Of a stretch of DNA of 64,000 nucleotides, positions 1-8,820 are shown piece by piece (the first letter of the stretch is position 1; every line of letters starts with the position of its first letter). This DNA comes from an uncultured Actinomycetes bacterium (GTDB taxonomy: Bacteria; Actinomycetota; Actinomycetes; S36-B12; UBA10799), in assembly GCA_946803585.1 (NCBI GenBank), contig CAMPEQ010000003.1, positions 52,370 to 116,369 of the forward strand, given 5' to 3'. The notes beneath the pieces are model-generated. The model was not told the origin of the DNA. It saw nothing but the letters and a program-made list of their open reading frames with translations, and ran no database searches. Both the position numbers and the translations under genes were made by a program.

Positions 1-1
1 A

Positions 2-88
2 TGCGAGATTCACAACCGACTCGAATTCAACCGGATCTGGCCGAAGGTAAAGGCGATCCAGAAGAAGACCAGACTGGGCCACCGATGA
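2..88 (+). CDS. C-terminal tail of an upstream gene (partial)
   Basis: The second forward frame is open from the window edge to a TGA at 86-88. That stop overlaps the ATG (85-87) of the following gene as ATGA, an arrangement typical of translational coupling. The visible tail is about 28 residues and ends in a basic stretch ([12 protein letters not shown]). In several actinobacteria the gene before a mutT1-pst neighbourhood is polyphosphate kinase (ppk), so ppk is a reasonable guess from gene order. Nothing in the tail itself proves it. Confidence 0.4.
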   Translation, partial: CEIHNRLEFNRIWPKVKAIQKKTRLGHR

Positions 89-996
89 GTAGAACAAAGA
101 ACCCGATCCGCGCTGCTGGCGTAGTGCTCTTGCGCCAGAACAAGGGTAAAACCGAGGTCTGTGTCGTCCACCGCCCGAGCCACAAGGACTGGTCACTACC
201 TAAGGGCAAGCTTGAGTCTGGCGAGCACGTTGTCGCCGCAGCACACCGGGAAACGTTGGAGGAGACCGGCGAACTCTGCGTGCTAGGGGTTCCGCTGGCC
301 ACCGCTGGCTACAACGTTGAGGGTCGCCGCAAGACAGTTCGCTATTGGGTCGCGTGGGTTGTTCCTGGCGGACCCGGGTTCAGTCCGAACTCCGAGATTG
401 ACAACCTCGAATGGCTCTCACCGGATAAGGCCTCGAAGCGGCTGACCTACCCCCGCGATGTGCAGTTGATGCGCGCTGCCGTTGCTGCGCCGAGAACCTC
501 GCCGCTGGTTATCTTGCGCCATACCCAAGCACGGCGCCGAGCGAGTTGGGGTAAAAAGCCAGACGCTCTGCGTCCACTGGCGGCAGACGGGACACGGCAC
601 GCGGGCTTACTGGTACCGACAATCGATGCCTTCGGAGTTGCCCAGATCTTCTCCTCGGATGCAGTCCGCTGTGTCGACACTGTCACCCCTTACGCCAACA
701 AGAGGCGCATCAAGATTGCCACCGAGGCCTTGTTCAGCGAGGACGGCTTTCGCGACGGTAAGGGTGGCTCCTTCAAGCGCCTCGATGCGATTCTGACGAT
801 CGAGGATTCCGTACTGCTTTGCACCCATCGACCGCTACTTCCGGAACTGCTCAAGCATTTGGAACGCAAGATCGGTATGGCGAAGTCGGACCAGCTTGAT
901 CCGTCGCTGCCGCCGGGCGGGTTCATCGTCTTACACCGCGAGTTCCATCCGAAGAAGGGCCTTCGAGTGACTGCGATCGAGCGCCACGAGCCCTAG
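85..996 (+). CDS. mutT1: MutT1-like NUDIX hydrolase with histidine phosphatase domain
   Basis: Two-domain hydrolase of about 303 residues. The N-terminal NUDIX domain carries a full Nudix box at residues 41-63 (G41, E47, R55-E56, E59-E60, G62). The second half begins with the RHT motif at residues 145-147, the catalytic histidine motif of the histidine phosphatase superfamily. This fusion matches mycobacterial MutT1, which hydrolyses diadenosine polyphosphates and 8-oxo-guanine nucleotides; activity here is inferred. The frame is open back to base 1, but the ATG at 85 is preferred because it overlaps the upstream stop and begins just before the conserved domain. It converges on pstB with only 8 bases between stop codons. 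Confidence 0.88.
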   Translation: MSRTKNPIRAAGVVLLRQNKGKTEVCVVHRPSHKDWSLPKGKLESGEHVVAAAHRETLEETGELCVLGVPLATAGYNVEGRRKTVRYWVAWVVPGGPGFSPNSEIDNLEWLSPDKASKRLTYPRDVQLMRAAVAAPRTSPLVILRHTQARRRASWGKKPDALRPLAADGTRHAGLLVPTIDAFGVAQIFSSDAVRCVDTVTPYANKRRIKIATEALFSEDGFRDGKGGSFKRLDAILTIEDSVLLCTHRPLLPELLKHLERKIGMAKSDQLDPSLPPGGFIVLHREFHPKKGLRVTAIERHEP

Positions 997-1004
997 GCGG
1001 CTTT

Positions 1005-1784
1005 CTAGCCGAAGCGGCCCGAGATGTAGTCCTCGGTTGCCTTCTCTTCCGGGTTAGAGAACATCCGCTGGGTTGGTCCGACCTCAATCAAGTGGCCGGC
1101 CTTGCCAGCACCCGACAGGTTGAAGAAGGCGGTCGTATCCGAGATACGGGCTGCTTGCTGCATATTGTGAGTGACGATCACGATCGTGTACTCCTCGCGA
1201 AGCTGCGTAATCAGCTCCTCGATGGCCAGCGTCGAGATCGGATCGAGGGCGGAACACGGCTCATCCATCAGAACGACCTGCGGCTCAACGGCAATGGCAC
1301 GGGCGATACACAGCCGCTGCTGCTGGCCACCGGACAGGCCAGCGCCTGGGCGACCTAGCCGATCCTTGACCTCACCCCAGAGATTAGCCGCGCGCAGCGA
1401 GCGCTCAACGATGTCATCATTGTCGGCCTTCTTCGATCGACGCTTCTCCAGTTTGATGCCAGCGATGACGTTGTCGTAGATGGACATCGTCGGGAAGGGA
1501 TTCGGACGCTGGAAGACCATTCCGATAACTCGCCGGACGTTGACAGGGTCAACATCCTCGCCATAGATGTCCTGGCCGTCGAGTAATACCTTGCCGTCAA
1601 CGCGCGCATTCGGAATGACCTCGATCATTCGGTTCAGAGAACGCAGAACGGTGGACTTTCCGCAGCCGGAGGGACCGATCAGAGCAGTCACGGATCGCGG
1701 CTCAACCGCCAGGTTGACACCAGATACTGCCTCGAACGCCCCATAGTGGATGTTCAGGTCCGTGATATCGATGCGCTTAGCCAT
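1005..1784 (-). CDS. pstB: phosphate ABC transporter ATP-binding protein
   Basis: Cytoplasmic ATPase (259 residues) of the high-affinity phosphate importer. Walker A is GPSGCGKST near residue 37, the ABC signature is LSGGQQQR near residue 150, and Walker B with the catalytic Glu is [12 protein letters not shown], followed by the switch His in VTHNM. Length and motifs are those of PstB. It is last in the minus-strand order pstS-pstC-pstA-pstB, 54 bases after pstA. Expression is probably driven from the PHO-box promoter before pstS, with read-through past the pstS-pstC hairpin. No phoU is seen in the window. Confidence 0.97.
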   Translation of the reverse strand: MAKRIDITDLNIHYGAFEAVSGVNLAVEPRSVTALIGPSGCGKSTVLRSLNRMIEVIPNARVDGKVLLDGQDIYGEDVDPVNVRRVIGMVFQRPNPFPTMSIYDNVIAGIKLEKRRSKKADNDDIVERSLRAANLWGEVKDRLGRPGAGLSGGQQQRLCIARAIAVEPQVVLMDEPCSALDPISTLAIEELITQLREEYTIVIVTHNMQQAARISDTTAFFNLSGAGKAGHLIEVGPTQRMFSNPEEKATEDYISGRFG

Positions 1785-1838
1785 TACTTGTCCCCATCAG
1801 CTGGTGTCTTCCTAGTGTGCAGTACATAAGTCCATCAA

Positions 1839-2909
1839 TCAATGTGTCTTCGGTGCGTAGACCTTGGCGATGATGCGAGCTCCCACATACAGAATCGCGA
1901 CAAAGAGGATCAGAACCAGCGCCGCACCCCAGGCCCGATCCAGCGCGGTATCGGTGCCGCTAGCAATCTGGTCCCAAATCATGGTGGGCAGAGCCGCCTG
2001 TGGACCGTTGAACAGGTCCCAGTTCATACTTTGCGACAGGAAGGTCGTCAGCAACAGCGGCGCCGTCTCCCCGGCGACGCGGGCGACCGCCAACATCACC
2101 CCGGTAATGATTCCAGGAATCGCAGTCGGCAGCACGATGCTCATAATTGTGCGCCACTTGGGCACCCCGAGGGCATAGGCGGCTTCACGCAAATCGTTCG
2201 GAACGAGCTTGATCATCTCTTCGGTTGTTCGAACAACCACCGGCAACATCAAGATGACCAGGGATAGGGATGCAGCGAATCCCGACCGCTCAAGTCCAAA
2301 CGTGAGGATGAGACCGGTGAAGATAAAGAGACCCGCGACAATAGACGGTACGCCGGTCATGACGTCGACGAAGAAGGAAATCCAGGTCGCGAGGCGCCCG
2401 CGACCGAACTCGACCAAGTAGATCGCCACGAGGATGCCGATCGGCACAGCGATAACAGTCGCCATCGCTACCTGCTCGATAGTGCCGACGAGCGCGTGGG
2501 CTACCCCGCCACCGGCGTCGCGAGCGTTGATATTTCGCATCGTTCCGGTGAGGAAGTCGAGGCTGAACGCCGCCATGCCCTTCTGAACAACTGAGAACAG
2601 AATCGCAATCAACGGGATGACTGCCACGACAAATGCGGTGTAAACGATCGTGGTAGCGAACCGATCCGTCGCATGCCGACGCCCCTCGACGCGGAAACTC
2701 CATGCGGTCTCTCCCACAACAAAGAGCAGGCCAGCGACAACCGCGATCAGTGGAATCCCAGAGATCGCGCCGACAAGTGCCAACACCAGAGCGAGAACAA
2801 CCGCCCCACCGGCAACCGCCCACGGCGCCCACCTCGGTAGGCGCTTGCCTTTGAGCTCATTCTGCAACTCCAGCGAGGAGACTGGCAGATCTTGCTGTAT
2901 CTGACTCAT
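1839..2909 (-). CDS. pstA: phosphate ABC transporter permease PstA
   Basis: Inner-membrane permease subunit (356 residues). Two hydrophobic segments lie within the first 75 residues, followed by a long stretch and a C-terminal core of five or six segments. The core holds the EAA-type cytoplasmic loop (LREAAYALGVPKWRT) that docks onto PstB. The N-terminal extension of about 80 residues with its extra helices resembles other actinobacterial PstA proteins. The start ATG overlaps the pstC stop by one base (TGATG), indicating coupled translation of the two permeases. Confidence 0.95.
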   Translation of the reverse strand: MSQIQQDLPVSSLELQNELKGKRLPRWAPWAVAGGAVVLALVLALVGAISGIPLIAVVAGLLFVVGETAWSFRVEGRRHATDRFATTIVYTAFVVAVIPLIAILFSVVQKGMAAFSLDFLTGTMRNINARDAGGGVAHALVGTIEQVAMATVIAVPIGILVAIYLVEFGRGRLATWISFFVDVMTGVPSIVAGLFIFTGLILTFGLERSGFAASLSLVILMLPVVVRTTEEMIKLVPNDLREAAYALGVPKWRTIMSIVLPTAIPGIITGVMLAVARVAGETAPLLLTTFLSQSMNWDLFNGPQAALPTMIWDQIASGTDTALDRAWGAALVLILFVAILYVGARIIAKVYAPKTH

Positions 2910-3883
2910 CAGTTAGCTCCTGAGTAATCCTTGCGCCGGGAAATGATCCACCGCGCGACCATGTTCACCAGAAGGGTGATGATGAAGAGCACGAGCCCGG
3001 AGGCGATCAGTGCTGAAAGCCCGTTGGTTCCGGCTTCGTTCCACTTCAGGGCGATGTTGGCAGCGAAGGTGTTGCCACCTGGCTCGGTGATCTGCCAGTT
3101 GATCTCAAATACTGCCGAGAGAATCAGCGCGACGGCGATCGTCTCTCCTAGCGCGCGACCAAGCCCCAGCATCGAAGCGCTGATCATGCCGGGCTTTCCG
3201 AACGGGAAGACGACCATTCGGATCATCTCCCACCGCGTCGCACCCAGCGCCAGTGATGCCTCCATATGGCCGCGCGGAACCTGCAAGAAGACTTCGCGGG
3301 TGACAGCCGAGATCGTCGGAAGAATCATGATGGCTAGGACGACGCCAGCGATGAGGATGCTCTTGGTGTAAACCTCTTCAGGGTTGGCGAAGATCGGGAT
3401 CCAACCGAAGTAGGTGCTCAGCCATTCGACGAATCCCTGCATATTCGGCATGAGTACAGACAGTCCCCAGAGCCCGAAGATGATCGAGGGGACAGCGGCC
3501 AAGAGGTCGACGACGAAGCCCAGGCTCGAGGCGATCCGTCGATTCGCATAGAACGCGATAAACAGCGCGATACCGATTGCCACGGGCACGGCAATCACCA
3601 TGGCGATCACCGACGTCATGAGCGTTCCGAACGCCAAGGCCGCGATACCGAACAGCGGTGGAGTGGAATCGGGGAACCACGTCTGGGTGGTAAAGAAGTT
3701 GCCAGTGTTGCTTTGCAGGGAAGGAATCGCCTTCCACAACAGGAACAGCCCGATCGATCCAGTCAGGAGCAACATGAAGATGCCAGCGGACCGCGCAAGG
3801 TTGAAGAACACCTTGTCTCCGCGGCGGACGCTGGCACCTTTGATTGATACCTCGTCTGGCTGCGACAGCGTCTGCTGCGCCAT
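2909..3883 (-). CDS. pstC: phosphate ABC transporter permease PstC
   Basis: Second permease of the phosphate importer (324 residues from the chosen start), with about six membrane segments and the EAA loop MEASLALGATRWEMI. A longer frame reaches 3925. I chose the ATG at 3883, which gives the N-terminus MAQQTLSQPDE, because an AGGTAGGGG sequence lies directly upstream and because the extra 14 residues would run towards the pstS-pstC intergenic hairpin. It lies 127 bases after pstS and overlaps pstA by one base. Confidence 0.94.
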   Translation of the reverse strand: MAQQTLSQPDEVSIKGASVRRGDKVFFNLARSAGIFMLLLTGSIGLFLLWKAIPSLQSNTGNFFTTQTWFPDSTPPLFGIAALAFGTLMTSVIAMVIAVPVAIGIALFIAFYANRRIASSLGFVVDLLAAVPSIIFGLWGLSVLMPNMQGFVEWLSTYFGWIPIFANPEEVYTKSILIAGVVLAIMILPTISAVTREVFLQVPRGHMEASLALGATRWEMIRMVVFPFGKPGMISASMLGLGRALGETIAVALILSAVFEINWQITEPGGNTFAANIALKWNEAGTNGLSALIASGLVLFIITLLVNMVARWIISRRKDYSGAN

Positions 3884-3928
3884 CCGGTTTCCCCTACCTA
3901 CTCGATGTTTGGTGCGATCATCCAACCG

Positions 3929-3982
3929 AACGTGGAGCTATTGCCTGCTGACGCTGTGGAAAGCAGGCAACAACTCCACGTT
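3929..3982 (-). terminator. two-part intergenic hairpin between pstS and pstC
   Basis: Two nested perfect inverted repeats form one long stem. The outer arms are AACGTGGAG (3929-3937) and CTCCACGTT (3974-3982). The inner arms are 9 bp each (3941-3949 and 3962-3970), with a 12-base loop. It sits 28 bases after the pstS stop and before pstC, with no clear U-run on the minus strand. I infer a partial terminator or mRNA 3'-end stabiliser that lets the binding protein be made in excess over the permease and ATPase, as is common in ABC importer operons. Confidence 0.7.
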
Positions 3983-4010
3983 GTGGTTGGTACATATCGA
4001 TGGATCTTGC

Positions 4011-5063
4011 CTAGCTAATAGATCCGATAGATGTGTTGACCTTGGTTAGCAGTCCGGTTGGCATCGGCACGTATCCGATGTCGCCGAGCATCGCCTGGGC
4101 TTCCGGCGTTGCGGTGTACTCCAAGAACGACTTCGTCAACGGCAGATCTGAGGCAGACAGGCCCTTCTCGCAAGTGATTTGGTAGGTCACAAGAACGATC
4201 GGGTAGGCGCCGGGAGCATCCGTGGTGTAGTCGAGTTCTAGCGCGAGGTTATTGCCAGTTCCGACGACCTTTGCGGTCTCAATCCCAGCCGATGCGGTCT
4301 CGAATGTTGGCACCACTGCTCCGCCGCCATTGTCGATACTCGCCATGGCGAGATTCTGATCCTGCGCGAAGGAGAGCTCGATGTAGCCGATCGAGTTTTC
4401 GGTGCTCTTAATCGATGCGGAGACACCCTCATTGCCCTTGGATCCCTGTCCCCCTGGGGCGACCCAATCCTTGCCAGTCTCGTATGTCCACTCGCTGGGA
4501 GCGCTCGCCTTGAGGAACCGCGAGAAGTTGTCGGTCGTACCCGAGGATTCGCTCCGGTGGTACTGGACGATCTTTGCATCAGGCAGGTTGGCACCTGGGT
4601 TGAGCTTGGCAATCGCTGGATCATTCCACGTAGTGATCTTGTCGTTGAAGATCTGGGCTAGGACTGACGAGCTCAGCTCGAGCTTGTCGAGGCCCTCGAC
4701 GTTGTAGGCCGCCACGATCGCTCCACCCACAGTGGGGATGTTGATAGCAGGTCCGGTACCGCAACGCTGATCGGCAGCGGTTAGGTCCTCGCCTTGGATA
4801 GCCGCATCTGACCCACCGAAGGCGGTCTGATTGTTGATGAAGTCCTGAATTCCGGCACCTGAGCCATTGGACTGGTACTCAATCGTCGATCCGACGTTCG
4901 CCTGCTGGTAGGCACTAATCCACTGCGTCATCGCGTTCTTCTGGGCCGTCGACCCTGAGGCCTTGATCGAACTATCCGAACCGGAGTCGCCGCTGCAAGC
5001 CGTTAGTGCGAGTGCGCCCACTGACGCAACTGCCAGAAGCTGAATCCCTCGATTGATCTTCAC
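4011..5063 (-). CDS. pstS: phosphate-binding lipoprotein PstS
   Basis: Exported phosphate receptor (350 residues). The N-terminus is a lipoprotein signal peptide with lipobox LTAC, so Cys23 is the predicted lipidation site. A Ser/Gly-rich linker leads into the periplasmic-binding-protein fold. Phosphate-binding loops are visible as SGSTAQKNAM near the N-terminus and RSESSGTTDNFSRF in the middle. It is the first gene of the pst cluster, with a PHO box about 120 bases upstream. A transcription-reducing hairpin follows it. Confidence 0.96.
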   Translation of the reverse strand: MKINRGIQLLAVASVGALALTACSGDSGSDSSIKASGSTAQKNAMTQWISAYQQANVGSTIEYQSNGSGAGIQDFINNQTAFGGSDAAIQGEDLTAADQRCGTGPAINIPTVGGAIVAAYNVEGLDKLELSSSVLAQIFNDKITTWNDPAIAKLNPGANLPDAKIVQYHRSESSGTTDNFSRFLKASAPSEWTYETGKDWVAPGGQGSKGNEGVSASIKSTENSIGYIELSFAQDQNLAMASIDNGGGAVVPTFETASAGIETAKVVGTGNNLALELDYTTDAPGAYPIVLVTYQITCEKGLSASDLPLTKSFLEYTATPEAQAMLGDIGYVPMPTGLLTKVNTSIGSIS

Positions 5064-5180
5064 TGCTCTCCTCTAAGACGATTTCGCCGACCGGCTGTCG
5101 GTGGCGTCGGCACATTTGAGTTGCTCACTGGTGTGCTCGGTGATTCGAAGGTAGGCGATATCAGTAACGAAAAGACGCTG

Positions 5181-5203
5181 AGAAGGTGAACGCAAGGTGA
5201 ACG
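5181..5203 (-). promoter_or_regulatory. PHO box (PhoP operator) upstream of pstS
   Basis: Read on the minus strand there are two direct copies of GTTCACCTT, occupying plus-strand positions 5196-5202 and 5185-5191 for the GTTCACC core. Their period is exactly 11 bases. This matches the actinobacterial PhoP operator, which is built from 11-nt direct repeat units with a GTTCA-type core. Flanking units are much weaker. The site lies about 120 bases before the pstS start, so activation of pst under phosphate limitation is the obvious inference. Confidence 0.88.
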
Positions 5204-5246
5204 AATGACGGCCAACACCGCAGAACTGCGCGAGTCCACCTAGCCG

Positions 5247-5294
5247 AACAGTCGAGGGCCCCTCAGCCGTGTGGACCGGTGTCCCTCGACTGTT
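5247..5294 (-). terminator. 12-bp inverted repeat after the HMG-CoA lyase-like gene
   Basis: AACAGTCGAGGG (5247-5258) is perfectly complementary to CCCTCGACTGTT (5283-5294), with a 24-base loop. It lies 108 bases downstream of the minus-strand gene ending at 5402 and upstream of the PHO box. No U-run follows. The likely role is termination or insulation between the lyase gene and the pstS promoter. The rest of the 338-base gap (5064-5401) shows only the PHO box and no credible gene. Confidence 0.55.
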
Positions 5295-5401
5295 GGGACC
5301 AAAGTCCCGGGCGAAGGCGAAGGGCCACGAGAGGCCGAACGGGCCAGGCGAATATGGACGTCCTTGGGGAGAGCGAAACTGCTAGAGAAAGGACACGTCT
5401 A

Positions 5402-6382
5402 CTAGGCAGGTGGGAAAGGCCCAGCCTTGGACACCAGCGCCGGGGTGGGTCGGCCTAGCTGCTCGCCTAGCCAATCGCTGGTTCGGATCAGCTCATCGAG
5501 ATCGAGCCCGGTGTTGACCCCTGAGCGTTCCAAGGCGAAGACGAGGTCCTCGGTTGCGATATTCCCGGTTGCACGCGGGGCAAACGGACAACCACCAATT
5601 CCGCCGAGGCTGGAGTCGAGCACCCGGACTCCCGCCTCGTAGGCAGCCAGCGCACTTGCGTAGCCCGTATTGCGGGTGTTGTGAACGTGGACCCGCAGTT
5701 GCGTGCGACCCGTCACCGCTTTCACCGCGGCCATCCGGCGGGCAACATCGCGCGGGACCGCGACGCCGATGGTGTCGGCCACGGCAATCTCATCGACGCC
5801 GGTCAGCGCGAGCCGACCGGCAACGTCGGCCACTCGAGCGACTGGGACTTCCCCCTCGTAAGGGCAGCCGAAGGACGCGGACATCGTGACGCTGGTGCGC
5901 AACCCGGCAGCTTGGGCTAGCGGGACGACCGACTCGACGGTAGCGATTGATTCCTCCGTCGTCATCCCTTGGTTCTTCTGCGAGAACGTGTCGGTCACCA
6001 TCACTACGAGATTGATCTCGTCGACGGCTGTCCGTTGGGCGCGCTCAAAGCCCCGAGCGTTAAGGACCAGACCGATCCAGGCCGCGCCTAGTCGCTGCGG
6101 CGAGTCTGGTCCCGGTAGGCCTTCGAGGACGGCTTCAGCATCGGCCATCTGCGGCACGCGCTTGGGATTCACGAACGAAGCGACCTCAATCCGGCGGATG
6201 CCGGCAGCGACGCTACGGGTAATCAAGCCGATCTTCTGGTCGGTACTGAGTAGCGCAGGATCGTTCTGAAGGCCGTCACGCGGCGCGACCTCAACGATGT
6301 CTACATCTCGATCGGCCGGTTCTTCCGGCATTCGTGGCTTAGTTGTGTCCGTCGCTGACGTCATAGATCTAGGATCACCCAT
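5402..6382 (-). CDS. hydroxymethylglutaryl-CoA lyase-like aldolase
   Basis: TIM-barrel enzyme of the HMGL-like/pyruvate carboxyltransferase family (326 residues). The first strand carries VEVAPRDGLQND, with the metal-binding Asp. VASFVNPKRVPQMADAEAV follows. The C-terminal signature GIGGCPFAPRATGN contains the active-site Cys of HMG-CoA lyases, which cleave HMG-CoA to acetyl-CoA and acetoacetate in leucine degradation. The substrate is inferred; related 3-hydroxyacyl-CoA lyases share these motifs, and no leucine-degradation genes are adjacent. The start at 6382 has GAGGGT upstream. The gene is divergent from 6415 with only 32 bases between. Confidence 0.85.
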   Translation of the reverse strand: MGDPRSMTSATDTTKPRMPEEPADRDVDIVEVAPRDGLQNDPALLSTDQKIGLITRSVAAGIRRIEVASFVNPKRVPQMADAEAVLEGLPGPDSPQRLGAAWIGLVLNARGFERAQRTAVDEINLVVMVTDTFSQKNQGMTTEESIATVESVVPLAQAAGLRTSVTMSASFGCPYEGEVPVARVADVAGRLALTGVDEIAVADTIGVAVPRDVARRMAAVKAVTGRTQLRVHVHNTRNTGYASALAAYEAGVRVLDSSLGGIGGCPFAPRATGNIATEDLVFALERSGVNTGLDLDELIRTSDWLGEQLGRPTPALVSKAGPFPPA

Positions 6383-6414
6383 AGCTCTTACCCTCGACGG
6401 AACGGGTCCCCCTC

Positions 6415-6702
6415 GTGATTCACCACATTGTTCTCTTCACCTTGTCCGACCCAGCTAATGCGCCCGAAGCAATCGAGCGACTTAAGGGAATGCGAGGCAA
6501 GATCCCCGCCTTACGAGGTCTGCGCTGCGGGCTGAACTCCATCGATAAACCCGGGGCCAGCGATCTTGTCCTGATTACCGAGCATGACGACGAGGCAGGA
6601 CTGCGCGAATACGCCGCGGATCCAGTTCATCAGGAACTAATCGGCTGGCTGTCCCCGCTGATCGCTGCCCGCGCAGTCGTCGATACCGACAACCTTAGCT
6701 GA
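6415..6702 (+). CDS. Dabb (stress-responsive A/B barrel) protein
   Basis: Small 95-residue cytoplasmic protein beginning HHIVLFTL, the hallmark opening of the dimeric alpha-beta barrel (Dabb) domain, with the usual DYADDPVHQE-like segment (REYAADPVHQE). Family members bind or process diverse small molecules and some are stress-induced; the role here is unknown. The start is GTG. Its TGA overlaps the ATG of the next gene by one base (TGATG), so the two are probably co-translated. Confidence 0.85.
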   Translation: MIHHIVLFTLSDPANAPEAIERLKGMRGKIPALRGLRCGLNSIDKPGASDLVLITEHDDEAGLREYAADPVHQELIGWLSPLIAARAVVDTDNLS

Positions 6703-7349
6703 TGGAGACAGTCGACGAGTTCGTCCAGGACATGAAGCCACGGCTACGCGGTTGGCTTCACTTCGGTACTGCGCCAACTGCCTTTGTCCTGGGCTTGTTA
6801 CTGCTGGTGTTCACCCCCACTGTCGAGCTCAGGGCTGGCGTTGCGCTCTACGTTGGCAGCGCAGTCCTACTCTTCGGGGTCTCCGCCGCCTACCATCTCG
6901 GAGCGGGTGGTCCGCGGACGAACGCCTTCCTACACCGCCTTGACCACGCCAACATCTACTTGTTCATTGCTGGAAGCTACACACCGTTCGCCGTTGCGCT
7001 ACCGGAATACGGGACGCTTCTACTCGTTCTGGTGTGGGGAATCGCGATCATCGGAACCACCATCGGAGTTGCCTGGTGGACAGCACCGCGCTGGCTCGTG
7101 GTCGGCTCGTACTTAGCTCTCGGGTGGGTCGCGGTGCTCTTCCTGCCGATCCTATGGCAGGCGTTTGGAGCACTCGTGGTCATCCTGATCGCGATCGGCG
7201 GACTGCTGTACAGCGTCGGAGCCGTCATCTACGCCCGTAGGAAGCCTGACCCGAGCCCTGACTGGTTTGGCTACCACGAGGTATTCCATGCCTTCACAAT
7301 CGCGGCGTTCCTCATACAACTCGTGGCGATCTCAATCGTGGTGCTCTAA
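6702..7349 (+). CDS. hemolysin III / PAQR-family membrane protein
   Basis: Integral membrane protein (215 residues) with about seven hydrophobic segments. Family motifs are visible: SAAYHLG after helix 2, FLHRLDHANIYLFIAGSYTP with the conserved Asp and His, and a C-terminal HEVFHAF. These His/Asp/Ser positions form the zinc-hydrolase-like site of the PAQR/hemolysin III superfamily. Bacterial members are usually annotated YqfA/HlyIII; true haemolysis is rarely demonstrated. It is translationally coupled to the Dabb gene and converges on glgC across a 12-bp inverted repeat. Confidence 0.9.
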   Translation: METVDEFVQDMKPRLRGWLHFGTAPTAFVLGLLLLVFTPTVELRAGVALYVGSAVLLFGVSAAYHLGAGGPRTNAFLHRLDHANIYLFIAGSYTPFAVALPEYGTLLLVLVWGIAIIGTTIGVAWWTAPRWLVVGSYLALGWVAVLFLPILWQAFGALVVILIAIGGLLYSVGAVIYARRKPDPSPDWFGYHEVFHAFTIAAFLIQLVAISIVVL

Positions 7350-7383
7350 GCGCCAGAGTCACCCTCGCAAGTTGCGGTGGCGG

Positions 7384-7438
7384 ATTCTGGTGGGGAATCC
7401 ATTCGGGCAGATTTAACGATCAGTTACCCCACCAGAAT
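7384..7438. terminator. 12-bp perfect inverted repeat between convergent genes
   Basis: ATTCTGGTGGGG (7384-7395) and CCCCACCAGAAT (7427-7438) are perfect complements separated by 31 bases. The element fills the 111-base gap between the hemolysin III-like gene and the 3' end of glgC. A bidirectional terminator is the simplest reading, although the spacer is long for one and there is no U-run. Confidence 0.55.
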
Positions 7439-7460
7439 GGAGTTTGCCGAGAACCGAGTC

Positions 7461-8681
7461 CTAGACGACGGTTCCCTTACCCAAGACGGTCACTCCGCCA
7501 TCACTGACGGTGAATCCGCGGGCCCGGTCTGCATCGTGGTCGACGCCGATCTGAACTCCGTCGCCAATTGTGCAGTACTTGTCGATAACAGCTCGGCGAA
7601 TTGTTGAGCCTTTGCCAATCCGCGTTCCTGGCATGATGACGGCGCCATCGACCTGGCTGCCTTCGCCGATATGAACGTCGTAGCCCAGCACGGAGTCCTT
7701 GACGTTGGCACCGGTAATGATCGAACCCGCACAGACCATCGAGTTATCAGCCGTCGCGCCGAGGGCAAACTTGGCTGGCGGTAGTGGCGGTAGGTGACCG
7801 AGGATCGGCCACTGACGGTTGTAGAGGTTGAAGGTCGGATTGACGTTCACGAGGTCCATATTGGCCTCGTAGTAGGCATCGATGGTTCCGACATCACGCC
7901 AGTAACCCGCGTCGCGCTCGGTAGCGCCGGGCACCTCGTTGTCCGAGAAGTCATAGACGTAGGAGCGGCCCTGCTTGGTCAGCATCGGGATGATATTCCC
8001 GCCCATATCGTGGGCAGAACCCTCGTTCTCCGCGTCCTCACGGATGACCTCTAAGAGGGTGTCTGTACTGAAGACGTAGTTACCCATCGACACATAGGAC
8101 TCGTCCGGAGAGCCTGGGATTGAGGGCGGGTCAGCAGGCTTCTCCAGGAAATCCTTGATGCGCTTGCCATCATCCTCAGTCTCGATGATGCCGAACGCGC
8201 TGGCCTCCGCCTTGGGAACGCGAATACCCGCGACAGTTACTCCCGCGCCGCTAGCGATGTGCTGCTCGACCATCTGCCGCGGATCCATCCGGTAGATGTT
8301 GTCCGCGCCGAAGACACACACGATGTCTGGCTTCTCGTCGTAGACCAGGTTCAGGCTCTGGAAGATCGCGTCGGCGCTGCCGGTGAACCAGCGCGGCCCG
8401 AGCCGCTGTTGTGCGGGAACGGGCGTGATGTAGTCCCCGACCATCGCTGACATCCGCCACGTCGTGGTGATGTGGCGATCGAGGGAATGGGACTTGTACT
8501 GGGTCAGCACGCAGATGCGCATATAGCCCGCGTTGACCATATTGCTCAGCACAAAGTCGATGAGCCGGTAGGCGCCACCGAAGGGCACCGCTGGCTTAGC
8601 TCGATCTGCGGTCAGTGGCATAAGGCGCTTACCTTCGCCACCGGCAAGGACAATTCCTAAGACATGGGGTTCTCTCTGCAC
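7461..8681 (-). CDS. glgC: glucose-1-phosphate adenylyltransferase
   Basis: ADP-glucose pyrophosphorylase, which makes ADP-glucose from ATP and glucose-1-phosphate. The N-terminus holds the nucleotidyltransferase signature [27 protein letters not shown] and the sugar-phosphate loop follow, and the C-terminal left-handed beta-helix hexapeptides are clear (residues about 290-400). The frame is open to 8822, but the GTG at 8681 gives [15 protein letters not shown] and 406 residues, the normal family length. The longer version would overlap the divergent glycosyltransferase. No strong ribosome site is visible; the start may be leaderless. Confidence 0.95.
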   Translation of the reverse strand: MQREPHVLGIVLAGGEGKRLMPLTADRAKPAVPFGGAYRLIDFVLSNMVNAGYMRICVLTQYKSHSLDRHITTTWRMSAMVGDYITPVPAQQRLGPRWFTGSADAIFQSLNLVYDEKPDIVCVFGADNIYRMDPRQMVEQHIASGAGVTVAGIRVPKAEASAFGIIETEDDGKRIKDFLEKPADPPSIPGSPDESYVSMGNYVFSTDTLLEVIREDAENEGSAHDMGGNIIPMLTKQGRSYVYDFSDNEVPGATERDAGYWRDVGTIDAYYEANMDLVNVNPTFNLYNRQWPILGHLPPLPPAKFALGATADNSMVCAGSIITGANVKDSVLGYDVHIGEGSQVDGAVIMPGTRIGKGSTIRRAVIDKYCTIGDGVQIGVDHDADRARGFTVSDGGVTVLGKGTVV

Positions 8682-8820
8682 GGCCCCAAGGTAGTGGCTC
8701 TCGCGGTGGTTTGTCGCCCCACTGATCCCCCTCGTTGATCCATTCGGCCGGCAATTCACCCGACACAATCCCCAACGGCCGATGACGCCGTGCAACCCGG
8801 CTGTTGATCGCAATATGGTC

